Below, piece by piece: positions 54,058 through 61,294 of a stretch of DNA of 64,000 nt (position 1 is the stretch's first letter; every line of letters starts with the position of its first letter). The notes beneath the pieces are model-generated. The model was not told the origin of the DNA. It worked only from the letters and a program-made list of their open reading frames with translations, and searched no databases. This DNA is from Winogradskyella forsetii (GTDB taxonomy: Bacteria > Bacteroidota > Bacteroidia > Flavobacteriales > Flavobacteriaceae). Location of the stretch: NCBI RefSeq assembly GCF_013394595.1, contig NZ_CP053348.1:3692501-3756500 (forward strand). The letters are read 5' to 3'. The position numbers and the translations under genes are program-made.

Positions 54058-55056
54058 TTATACTAAATAGAAGAATGTGAATACAAATACCCATACCAAA
54101 TCGACAAAGTGCCAGTATAATCCCACTTTTTCAACCATCTCATAACTTCCTCGACGCTCATAGGTACCAAGAATAACATTAAAGAAAATAATAATGTTGA
54201 TTATGACACCAGAAAATACGTGGAAACCGTGAAAACCTGTAATAAAGAAAAAGAAATCGGCAAATAATGTGGTTCCGTATTCATTTACCTCAAGGTTTGC
54301 CCCTTTCACTACGCGTTGCCCATTCTCTTTTATTTGTTTCAAGGATTCGGCTCTAGACAATACTGTTTTATGACCATTTTCGTCAATAAACTGGGTTCTT
54401 ACCAAAACATTTTCATTGGCTTGTAAACCAGCATATATCTCATTTACCGTATAAGGCGGTAAAGATGCTTCTTCTCTAAACCAAACGCCATTCTTTCTTT
54501 CGTGCTCTACTCTTACATCGGCAATTGGTATAGCGATATCATCAATGGAAACGCGTTTAAATTTTTCTACACCATCCACAGTGACATATTCTCCAAACTG
54601 TAAAATATTTCCACCTTTAGATTGCACAGCACCATAATCGCCCTGAATAAATGTTGCCCATTCCCAAGCTTGTGAGCCTACGAAAATTGCACCACCAATA
54701 ATGGTAAGAAACATATATATGGTTACTTTGGCTTTATTCATATGATGACCAGCATCTACTGCTAATACCATCGTTACCGAAGACATAATAAGTACAAAGG
54801 TCATAAATGCCACGTAAATCATTGGCAATTCCCGACCATGTAAAAAGGGTACGTGTGTAAACACTTCATCTGCAATTGGCCACTCGTTGATAAACTTAAA
54901 TCTCGAAAAACCATAAGCTGCCAAGAAACCCGAAAATGTTAATGCATCAGATACAATGAAAAACCACATCATCAATTTTCCGTAACTTGCTCTAAGAGGC
55001 CTGTTGCCTCCTCCCCAAATTTTATCTTCTGTACCAGTAGCTACTGTAGAATCCAT
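54058..55056 (-). CDS. Cytochrome c oxidase subunit III, long form with a hydrophilic insert
   Basis: 332 residues. Helices before and after a soluble insert: about 28-50, 75-100, 112-135, 261-292 and 307-330. KLMMWFFIVSDALTFSGFLA and SQAWEWATFI are typical of subunit III, then an insert of about 120 residues (142-262, rich in charged residues; KGGNILQFGEYVTVDGVEKF, VNEIYAGLQANENVLVRTQF), then FADFFFFITGFHGFHVFSGV returns to the fold. Subunit III stabilises subunit I. The insert is not expected in ordinary subunit III; a second, short one is encoded next door. Confidence 0.9.
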   Translation of the reverse strand: MDSTVATGTEDKIWGGGNRPLRASYGKLMMWFFIVSDALTFSGFLAAYGFSRFKFINEWPIADEVFTHVPFLHGRELPMIYVAFMTFVLIMSSVTMVLAVDAGHHMNKAKVTIYMFLTIIGGAIFVGSQAWEWATFIQGDYGAVQSKGGNILQFGEYVTVDGVEKFKRVSIDDIAIPIADVRVEHERKNGVWFREEASLPPYTVNEIYAGLQANENVLVRTQFIDENGHKTVLSRAESLKQIKENGQRVVKGANLEVNEYGTTLFADFFFFITGFHGFHVFSGVIINIIIFFNVILGTYERRGSYEMVEKVGLYWHFVDLVWVFVFTFFYLV

Positions 55057-55093
55057 AGAATTTATTTAAATTTTTAAGATTGGACAAAAATAA

Positions 55094-55693
55094 TCAAATT
55101 ATATATCTAAAAAAATATAAAAACAAAAAGAGCACAACCCAAAGCACATCTACGAAATGCCAAAAATTTGCTGCGAGTTCAAAACCCAACATATTGTTGG
55201 CATTATACTTTTGTTTAAAATGATTATAAATTACAACAATCAAACATATTAAGCCAGCAATGACGTGCGCTATGTGCAAAACGGCAATGATATAAATGTA
55301 AGACATCGTGATATTACTGGTTGGTCCCGTGAAGTTATAGCCCATTGCAATAATTTCGCCGAAACCAACAAACTGACTGTAAACAAAAGCAATACCCAAA
55401 CTTAATGTTACTAATAACCAAACGGTTACCATTTGCATCTTGCTTTGTTTTAGTGCTTGTTTGGCAAGAATAAATGTAAAGCTACTGAACAAAATGAATA
55501 TTAAACTTACCATAAATGCGTTTGGCAATTGAAAATCTACCAACCAGTCTTCATTCAATCGTTGTTTGCTGCTTACAATAAACGCACTCACCAAGCCCGA
55601 AAATGACATAATCAATGAGCCAATACCCACCCAGAGCATCATCTTTTTAGACCTTGCCCTTTTTTCGTCTCGTGTTCCCTCGGTTAAATCCAT
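55094..55693 (-). CDS. Cytochrome c oxidase subunit III, short form (CyoC-like)
   Basis: 199 residues with five helices. KKMMLWVGIGSLIMSFSGLV and LHIAHVIAGLICLIVVIYNH and ANFWHFVDVLWVVLFLFLYF follow the subunit III layout. It is the partner of the long-form gene 37 bases downstream. Both lie in the operon cyoE-cox3-cox3-cox4. Confidence 0.9.
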   Translation of the reverse strand: MDLTEGTRDEKRARSKKMMLWVGIGSLIMSFSGLVSAFIVSSKQRLNEDWLVDFQLPNAFMVSLIFILFSSFTFILAKQALKQSKMQMVTVWLLVTLSLGIAFVYSQFVGFGEIIAMGYNFTGPTSNITMSYIYIIAVLHIAHVIAGLICLIVVIYNHFKQKYNANNMLGFELAANFWHFVDVLWVVLFLFLYFFRYII

Positions 55694-55694
55694 A

Positions 55695-56588
55695 TTATCT
55701 TAAAAATTTATCTGCAACGTATATGATTTGCAATAATGTGATATAAAAAACGCTTGATAGCATCAGTTGTTTAGCGGCTTTTACAGAACGTTCTTTAAAT
55801 AATCTTAAGGCATAAAACAACATGACCAAACCAAGTATAAAAACTAAAATTGCACCTACAATCGATAATTTTAAATCACCTGTAAATCCAAATACGGGAA
55901 TTATAGAAACAATGATGGTCCAAACACTGTACATTATTATTTGCACTGCTGTACCTTTATCTGGTTTGCCCGTTGGCAACATGTGGAAACCTCCTTTTTT
56001 GTAATCCTCGTGCAAAAACCATCCAATAGACCAAAAATGTGGAAACTGCCAAAAGAACTGAATGGCGAATAAGGTACCAGGTTCAATGCCAAAACTATTA
56101 CGAGCGGCCACCCAACCCAACATAAAAGGAATAGCGCCTGGCAAGGCACCCACAAAAACAGCCAATGAAGTTTTAGTCTTTAGAGGTGTGTAAACACTTG
56201 TATATAAGAATATGGAAATCGCACCATACATCGCCGTCTTTGGGTTAATGATATATAGTGTTATTAAACCCAAAACCGTAAAAGAAGTGGCGATAATAAA
56301 TGCCGTGTTTACGGTCATTCTGCCAGCAGGAATCGGTCTGTTTTTAGTACGATCCATAAGCGCATCCAAGTCGCGCTCAATAATTTGATTATAAGCATTT
56401 GATGCTCCAACCATAAAATAACCACCAAGAGTCAACAAAAGCAATGTTGTTAAACTTATGGTTTCTGCGCCCAAAAAATAACCGGCAATAGAAGAAAACA
56501 CCACACTTATGGACAAACCCATTTTAGTGATTTCCTTAAAATCCGTAACCACAGAAGCTGTTGATACCGTTGATTTTGTACTACTCAA
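55695..56588 (-). CDS. cyoE: Heme O synthase (protoheme IX farnesyltransferase)
   Basis: 297 residues. The first codon is TTG at 56588 (LSSTKSTVSTASVVTDFKEI, initiating as Met); in-frame TAA at 56612-56610 and no ATG upstream, while the next internal ATG would cut the leader of the family. UbiA-type helices and the DxxxD motifs NQIIERDLDALMDRTKNRPI and the later loop region are present. It converts heme B to heme O for the heme-copper oxidase. It has a well-formed promoter and leads the oxidase subunit genes. Confidence 0.95.
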   Translation of the reverse strand: MSSTKSTVSTASVVTDFKEITKMGLSISVVFSSIAGYFLGAETISLTTLLLLTLGGYFMVGASNAYNQIIERDLDALMDRTKNRPIPAGRMTVNTAFIIATSFTVLGLITLYIINPKTAMYGAISIFLYTSVYTPLKTKTSLAVFVGALPGAIPFMLGWVAARNSFGIEPGTLFAIQFFWQFPHFWSIGWFLHEDYKKGGFHMLPTGKPDKGTAVQIIMYSVWTIIVSIIPVFGFTGDLKLSIVGAILVFILGLVMLFYALRLFKERSVKAAKQLMLSSVFYITLLQIIYVADKFLR

Positions 56589-56905
56589 ACCGATTAAATT
56601 TAGTTCTTTTTAAAGCGAGTGCAAAGATAGTTTGAAAATTGAATATGAGCAATGTTATGGTTTAGTTTTATTGATTTAAGACGTATGGATTAATTTTCAC
56701 AGAAAATGAGTGACAGAGTATTGACTTCAGTAACCCTAAGCCATTGCAATGTGTTGAAAAATGTAGAGTAGATAAATTCCCATTGGATACTGCCATAAAA
56801 AAATTATATTTACTGGATAACAGTAATATTAATCTTACTATAACCTGATAAATTTACGGGATAAAAGTAATAAAGGTTATTATATAACTAGTTAGGCAAC
56901 ATTAG
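56589..56905. other. Divergent intergenic region; cyoE promoter and left edge of the island
   Basis: 317 bases between divergent genes. The cyoE promoter occupies 56622-56652. From about 56820 the sequence is AT-rich with small inverted repeats (TATAACCT and AGGTTAT, 56839-56880). GTTAGGC at 56891-56897 marks the left end of the cassette-like island. I see no integrase or recognised attI site. Confidence 0.5.
56622..56652 (-). promoter_or_regulatory. Promoter of the cyoE-oxidase operon
   Basis: On the minus strand TTG (56652-56650), 20 bases, TATCTTTG (56629-56622), then 33 bases to the TTG start of cyoE. Confidence 0.7.
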
Positions 56906-57160
56906 ATGAAACCGTATATTGACAAAATATCTGAATTAATTAAACCGAAAGAAATTCGACACGAAATTCACTCTTTTGATTCTGGTGCATTTATGGTCGA
57001 TATTTGGATAAATAATGACTTTTATTGTATTCAGCCATTCGAAAACAAATTTGGAATTAGCAAAGTAACGGAAGAAATTGATTTTAGTACAATTCCAGAC
57101 AAAACATATACTGAATGGAAAAGTTTCAAAACAGAATTAGAAAAAGTGATTAATGAATAA
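56906..57160 (+). CDS. Unit A, first gene: unknown protein
   Basis: 84 residues, starting MKPYIDKISELIKPKEIRHE, with an acidic mixed alpha/beta layout (FDSGAFMVDIWINNDFYCIQ). The ATG lies 15 bases after the GTTAGGC heptamer. Its stop overlaps the next gene by 8 bases, hinting at co-expression. No signal peptide or domain is recognised. Confidence 0.65.
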   Translation: MKPYIDKISELIKPKEIRHEIHSFDSGAFMVDIWINNDFYCIQPFENKFGISKVTEEIDFSTIPDKTYTEWKSFKTELEKVINE

Positions 57161-57590
57161 ACCTGACTTTCTATTCTTACTACTTGGAGCAAGTTATGCT
57201 TCTTTCAAATTTGCTAAAGAATTTGTCAAAAATGACTTGAAACCTGAATTCAGATATGATTTGGAATTAAATGTTTCTCACGACAATCCTGAATTAAAAC
57301 AATTTGACATTTACCCAGAAGATAACGAAAAGAAACTCTTTGACTTAACTGACAAAGAAGTAGTTGAAATTCTATGGCGAAATAATAAAGTACCAGTTTG
57401 GATTGATATTGCAGTTTCTAAATCTGACAGAAAGAAAACTACATTTAGACTTTTATGTGCTGGTAGATATTCTGATGATAAAAATGAATTTTATTATAAT
57501 AGTGGTGGTTCTGGACCTTTTGGAATTAAAAGTCCTAATCATCCTATTGGATATAAAGAAGGAACTAAGTTTAGATTGAAAAAAAAATAA
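57153..57590 (+). CDS. Unit A, second gene: unknown protein
   Basis: 145 residues (MNKPDFLFLLLGASYASFKF). A mildly hydrophobic start is followed by charged sequence with two likely beta hairpins (EILWRNNKVPVWIDIAVSKS; FYYNSGGSGPFGIKS) and a Lys-rich end. It overlaps the first gene by 8 bases, so the pair may be an operon such as toxin/immunity or a heteromer, but no family is recognised. The TAA is directly followed by CGATTGCCTAAC, the start of the repeat. Confidence 0.6.
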   Translation: MNKPDFLFLLLGASYASFKFAKEFVKNDLKPEFRYDLELNVSHDNPELKQFDIYPEDNEKKLFDLTDKEVVEILWRNNKVPVWIDIAVSKSDRKKTTFRLLCAGRYSDDKNEFYYNSGGSGPFGIKSPNHPIGYKEGTKFRLKKK

Positions 57591-57595
57591 CGATT

Positions 57596-57727
57596 GCCTA
57601 ACACCGCATAAAATTAATTGCTGGTTTTAGCCAATTTACGAAAGTCCTCGCGGACTTTCTATCTGTGATTTATTTGCTAACTTTAGTGCTTAAAACACGC
57701 AACTAATCTTATACAAACACGTTGTGC
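57596..57727. repeat. attC-like repeat 1
   Basis: 132 bases. GCCTAAC (57596-57602), then the left arm GCATAAAATTAATTGC (57606-57621), an inner hairpin GAAAGTCC-TCGC-GGACTTTC (57640-57659), the right arm GCAACTAATCTTATAC (57699-57714) and GTTGTGC (57721-57727). The arms match 13 of 16 as an inverted repeat. Confidence 0.7.
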
Positions 57728-57733
57728 TTCATT

Positions 57734-58156
57734 ATGAGCAAAATTGATAAAATATTTTATGAGTGGGATAATAAATTCTTTGATTTGGAATATGAATTGG
57801 GAACCGACATTTCAATATTACGTAAAAGTAAAAACTTAAAAGAGGTCATTAATGAAGATACCGGAGAAATTGAATTTGAAGGTCTTAATGGAATTCCCGA
57901 TAAAATATTATTGAAGAATAATAAAATAGCTTCAATCTGGCTATCGGGCAGATTAGAACTCCCGAATAATGACTCTCTTTTTCAACTTCCAATGGAGGAT
58001 TCATTACCAAAACTGAATAAAAAACTAAAGTCGCTGAATAATAAAATTCGAAATGTAGAAGGTCTAAAAGATTACAATGAATCTGATGTCCTTTATCTTA
58101 TATTTAGAGGAGGTTTCATCACCTTAATTGGAATTTTAAAAAGAAAGAATAAATAA
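57734..58156 (+). CDS. Unit B gene: unknown protein
   Basis: 140 residues from ATG 57734 (MSKIDKIFYEWDNKFFDLEY); a TTG-initiated frame from 57722 would begin inside the heptamer. The ATG is 13 bases after GTTGTGC. The sequence is acidic at first, then shows ASIWLSGRLELPNNDS, and ends with a hydrophobic strand (LYLIFRGGFITLIGILKR). I recognise no family. The TAA is followed by CGAAAGCACAAC, the start of the second repeat. Confidence 0.6.
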   Translation: MSKIDKIFYEWDNKFFDLEYELGTDISILRKSKNLKEVINEDTGEIEFEGLNGIPDKILLKNNKIASIWLSGRLELPNNDSLFQLPMEDSLPKLNKKLKSLNNKIRNVEGLKDYNESDVLYLIFRGGFITLIGILKRKNK

Positions 58157-58161
58157 CGAAA

Positions 58162-58291
58162 GCACAACAATGGCTATAAGTAATTGCTTGTCCTCGCCTA
58201 CTTCTGAAAATCTTCGCGGATTTTCAGTTTGGTGTGTACTTGCAAAGTTAAGTGCTAACCCACGCAACTACTCATAGCCGAGAAGTTACCT
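58162..58291. repeat. attC-like repeat 2
   Basis: 130 bases. GCACAAC (58162-58168), left arm GGCTATAAGTAATTGC (58172-58187), inner hairpin GAAAATCT-TCGC-GGATTTTC (58206-58225), right arm GCAACTACTCATAGCC (58264-58279), GTTACCT (58285-58291). The arms match 14 of 16. It is related to repeat 1 along its whole length, including TTGC/GCAACTA inner ends and AGTGCT before the right arm. Confidence 0.7.
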
Positions 58292-58299
58292 ACAATTTG

Positions 58300-58815
58300 A
58301 TGAAAAACACGTTAAAACTAATAATCTTAGGAACTCTGATTTCAACATTTGTTTGTTGTAAGCAAAATAACAAAACGGAAAAAGAGGCAGAACTGAATAA
58401 AATTTCGGATTCAACTTTATTGAATCAAACTAATTCAGAACTAAAAACAATTAAAAGTAGTATTCCTGAAAATATAGACTCAGAATTTAAAATCTTCTTA
58501 GAGTATTTTAATAAAGATTCGATTTTTCAAATAAGCCGTGTAAATTTCCCTATAAAGTCAAAACAAATCAACTATGAAAATTATGGGACTATTGAAAAAA
58601 TAACTGATATTGATAATTATGAAATAATTGACTTAACTATTGACCCTTCTTCCGAGACAAAAGAATATGACAAATACACTCAAAAAACTATTCTAAAAGA
58701 ATTTAAAGCTGTAATTGAAATACGTGGAATTGATAACGGAATCAACTGTGACTATGAATTTGAAAAAATAAACGGAAAATGGAAATTAACAACTTGGAGT
58801 AATTTATCAACATAA
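58300..58815 (+). CDS. Unit C gene: lipoprotein of unknown function
   Basis: 171 residues from ATG 58300 (MKNTLKLIILGTLISTFVCC), with a lipobox-like VCC cleavage site; the GTG-initiated frame from 58252 lies in the repeat. The ATG is 15 bases after the GTTACCT heptamer. FLEYFNKDSIFQISRVNFPI and the final FEKINGKWKLTTWSN resemble DUF4348-type Bacteroidota lipoproteins, but this is a weak recollection. Located at the right end of the island. Confidence 0.65.
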   Translation: MKNTLKLIILGTLISTFVCCKQNNKTEKEAELNKISDSTLLNQTNSELKTIKSSIPENIDSEFKIFLEYFNKDSIFQISRVNFPIKSKQINYENYGTIEKITDIDNYEIIDLTIDPSSETKEYDKYTQKTILKEFKAVIEIRGIDNGINCDYEFEKINGKWKLTTWSNLST

Positions 58816-59062
58816 AAAACAGCCAGTAACATCCAAATATAACAAATAGAATTTTAAAATTCTACCCCTACCTTTAGACTAACAAACATTACTAGCAAAA
58901 CTGGCTTTAATGAAATACTCAGCTTTTTGTTACGCAATTTTATTTTCGACTTTTAAGAACGTCAAATCCATGTAATAATTATCTAAAAACCATCCACAAT
59001 TGGGCATGTTGAATTTAGTGACTTCAAATACCAAACTCTGACTTATCGCTATCAACTAAACC
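58816..59062. other. Gap after unit C with an uncertain third repeat
   Basis: 247 bases. AGCCAG (58821-58826) and CTGGCT (58901-58906) are inverted; AGAATTTTAAAATTCT (58848-58863) is a palindrome; CAGTAAC (58824-58830) and GTTACGC (58929-58935) may be remnants of recombination heptamers. It does not share the TTGC...GCAACTA arms of the other two repeats. Confidence 0.35.
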
Positions 59063-61171
59063 CTAAAAATCATTATACCAATTAAACAAATCCGTTCTTA
59101 CGCCAACACTAAACCAGAGCGTGTTAGAGTCTTGTGTTGAAGCGGTTATCGCATCTGGATTAAAATCCCTATAAATAAGGTTAGCGAATAGTTTTAGGTT
59201 AGTGGCAGGATTCACTAAGTAACTCGCTTGGACTTCGGTCATAAAACTATTGGTTTTGTTGCCTTGTCCAATTTCTATTCCTGTATCTGCATTGCGATCA
59301 TTATAATTTCTATAAATATCGCCTCCATAAGAAAAACTGTCTTCATCGGTATTAAAATCAAAGCCACGCTGCCCAATGATGAATTTAGCATCCGCAGCCC
59401 ATCGATTATAATTGTAACGACCAATCAATACCAACTCTCTAAAATTTGCGCCCCAAAGGTGCGCCATCGGCTGGTTGAAATGGGCATAATTCAAAATTTG
59501 TGTATTGTGGGAATAGGTGTAAGGCCTTACACGATTATATTCTGCTTGAAGTAATAGATTATCCACCTTGAAGGCATTAAAATATTTTACGCCCAATTGA
59601 AATCCGAATTTATTTTTCCAGCTTTTTTCTCCAGCTCTTACATCGCTTAAAGAGAATTCATCCAGTATAAATTGTCCATAAAGGTTGACTTTATTGTTCC
59701 ATTTATATTTAGAACTGAGTCCTAAAATGGCATTTCCCGAGCCTTGCCCGGATTCAAATTCTATAGCCCTAAAAAAGATGATGGGATTCAAATAATTAAT
59801 GTCAAAACCTCTTCCATTGGAATCTACCCACATTACGGATTCAAACAACCCAATGTTTAAACGTTTGGAAACATTCCAGCTTAAATAATGATTGGCCATG
59901 TATTTCGTTAAAAAGGCCTTATCCTCCACAACTTCATCCCTAACATCCTTTAACCACATCCATGTACTGGTGTATTTTATTTTCCAGAAGGAGGTGTTCA
60001 ACTTTAAGAAAGTATAAGGACTGGTCACATCACTTTGGAACAATGAGCGGTATCCATCTCCAATAAAGTTTTTACCATGCCCAAACTGAACATTTAAAAA
60101 ATCTGCTGGTGTGTAAGATAGATAGGCCTCTGCCACAGGATAATCATAAGAATCATCCTTAAATCGTTTCGCAATACCACGACCTGGAATAATCGCTGGA
60201 TCGGGACCAAAAGCTTTAAGACTTTCTGCATAGCGGTTGTAATAATCTGCAAAACGTCCTTGACTTTCATAAACCGAAGTCACCAAATTAAAACGTTTGC
60301 CTAAACCGGCTTGTATATAAATCCCTCTCGTATTATTATAGGTAGAACTAAAATCTGCCTCACTATCTTTTCCTACCTGCAAATCGAAAATAGGATCTAC
60401 CGTAAACCAATAATCTTTTCCTTGTACCCTTACCAGATGCTCGTTAAACAATTTTTTACCTGCCCAAGAATCCGTATCCTTTGCTAGACTTTCCTTTTCA
60501 GCTTTAATATCATAATACCTCGCCACCTCACTATACACAAAAGGTTTTGCTGCGGTATGGCTATTGGTGCCAATGGCATTCATTTCTGCATCAAAACGCG
60601 CATAATAAGAATGTGTAAATGGAACATTAAGTTCACTGTTATATTCTAAGTTTTCGAAAGGTTTTAAATCCTCGTTAACTTTATCAAACTCATTCGATAA
60701 GGTGGCATTGAGACTATCCTTTTCTGTAAGCTGAACCTCATCATCAACTATATCTGCTTGTCTAACAGGTTGAGTTAAAGGTATGGCGATTGTAATACTA
60801 TACTGAACAAAGGTTGGTTTTCCGTTGTAAGTGGCAGGTTTTATCTTTGGAAGCAAATCAAAAACACGAATGCTTTCCTCTTTTAATTCTTCGTAAATAG
60901 CATCTGAATAGATGACCTTGAATTCACCTTCCTTATTAACTTCAAACAGCACTTGGACATCGCCATTATAAGATTCCTCTGAAACGATTTCCGGTATTTT
61001 AAAATTTTCGAATATAAACGTATTGAGCGTAAAATTGAAGCAGGATTTTAATTGATCGATAACTTCGGAATCACAGTCATCGAACACTGGAGGTTTCTCA
61101 TAAGTAGTATTCGATTGGGCATAACCAAAAACGGTCGATAGAAGAAAAGCAAATAGCACAATGCGCTTCAT
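59063..61171 (-). CDS. remB: RemB-like gliding motility protein
   Basis: 702 residues. MKRIVLFAFLLSTVFGYAQS is a signal peptide. Residues about 25-135 form a TonB-C-like domain (YNGDVQVLFEVNKEGEFKVI; PKIKPATYNGKPTFVQYSIT). The rest is an outer-membrane beta-strand protein with porin-like motifs (VQFGHGKNFIGDGYRSLFQS, GRYNYNRWAADAKFIIGQRG) and ends near FNWYNDF. The layout resembles RemB of Flavobacterium johnsoniae, a surface protein of gliding, which as I recall lies near sprA, gcvH and tonB there. Role is inferred from similarity and context. Confidence 0.7.
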   Translation of the reverse strand: MKRIVLFAFLLSTVFGYAQSNTTYEKPPVFDDCDSEVIDQLKSCFNFTLNTFIFENFKIPEIVSEESYNGDVQVLFEVNKEGEFKVIYSDAIYEELKEESIRVFDLLPKIKPATYNGKPTFVQYSITIAIPLTQPVRQADIVDDEVQLTEKDSLNATLSNEFDKVNEDLKPFENLEYNSELNVPFTHSYYARFDAEMNAIGTNSHTAAKPFVYSEVARYYDIKAEKESLAKDTDSWAGKKLFNEHLVRVQGKDYWFTVDPIFDLQVGKDSEADFSSTYNNTRGIYIQAGLGKRFNLVTSVYESQGRFADYYNRYAESLKAFGPDPAIIPGRGIAKRFKDDSYDYPVAEAYLSYTPADFLNVQFGHGKNFIGDGYRSLFQSDVTSPYTFLKLNTSFWKIKYTSTWMWLKDVRDEVVEDKAFLTKYMANHYLSWNVSKRLNIGLFESVMWVDSNGRGFDINYLNPIIFFRAIEFESGQGSGNAILGLSSKYKWNNKVNLYGQFILDEFSLSDVRAGEKSWKNKFGFQLGVKYFNAFKVDNLLLQAEYNRVRPYTYSHNTQILNYAHFNQPMAHLWGANFRELVLIGRYNYNRWAADAKFIIGQRGFDFNTDEDSFSYGGDIYRNYNDRNADTGIEIGQGNKTNSFMTEVQASYLVNPATNLKLFANLIYRDFNPDAITASTQDSNTLWFSVGVRTDLFNWYNDF

Positions 61172-61242
61172 AAAGGACTAATTATTTAATAGGCGAAAGA
61201 TACTTAATTTTTTTAGTAAGCCTAAACCCAAAATAGACATTA

Positions 61243-61273
61243 AAAAAACCGCTATTGAAAATAACGGTTTTTA
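61243..61273 (-). terminator. Terminator between tonB-like and remB genes
   Basis: Stem AAAAAACCG / CGGTTTTT with an inner TATT/AATA pair and a loop, and a T-run on the minus strand. It separates the tonB-like gene at 61295 from remB. Confidence 0.65.
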
Positions 61274-61294
61274 AATTTACGAGCTAGTTTTCAA

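Larger units (their letters stand above)
56891..58935 (+). mobile_element. Cassette-like island (candidate integron cassette array without an integrase)
   Basis: Three AT-rich units of plus-strand genes of unknown function. Unit A: GTTAGGC at 56891, genes 56906 and 57153, repeat 57596-57727. Unit B: GTTGTGC at 57721, gene 57734, repeat 58162-58291. Unit C: GTTACCT at 58285, gene 58300, uncertain end near 58935. In A and B the heptamer after the stop (GCCTAAC; GCACAAC) is the exact reverse complement of the heptamer at the unit's own start, as in integron cassettes. The ATG follows the GTT heptamer by 15, 13 and 15 bases. No integrase lies in the window. The attC identity is an inference. Confidence 0.6.

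Noticed and set aside
58252..58299. GTG-initiated N-terminal extension of the unit C lipoprotein
   Set aside because: It lies within the attC-like repeat, and the ATG at 58300 gives a good lipoprotein leader.
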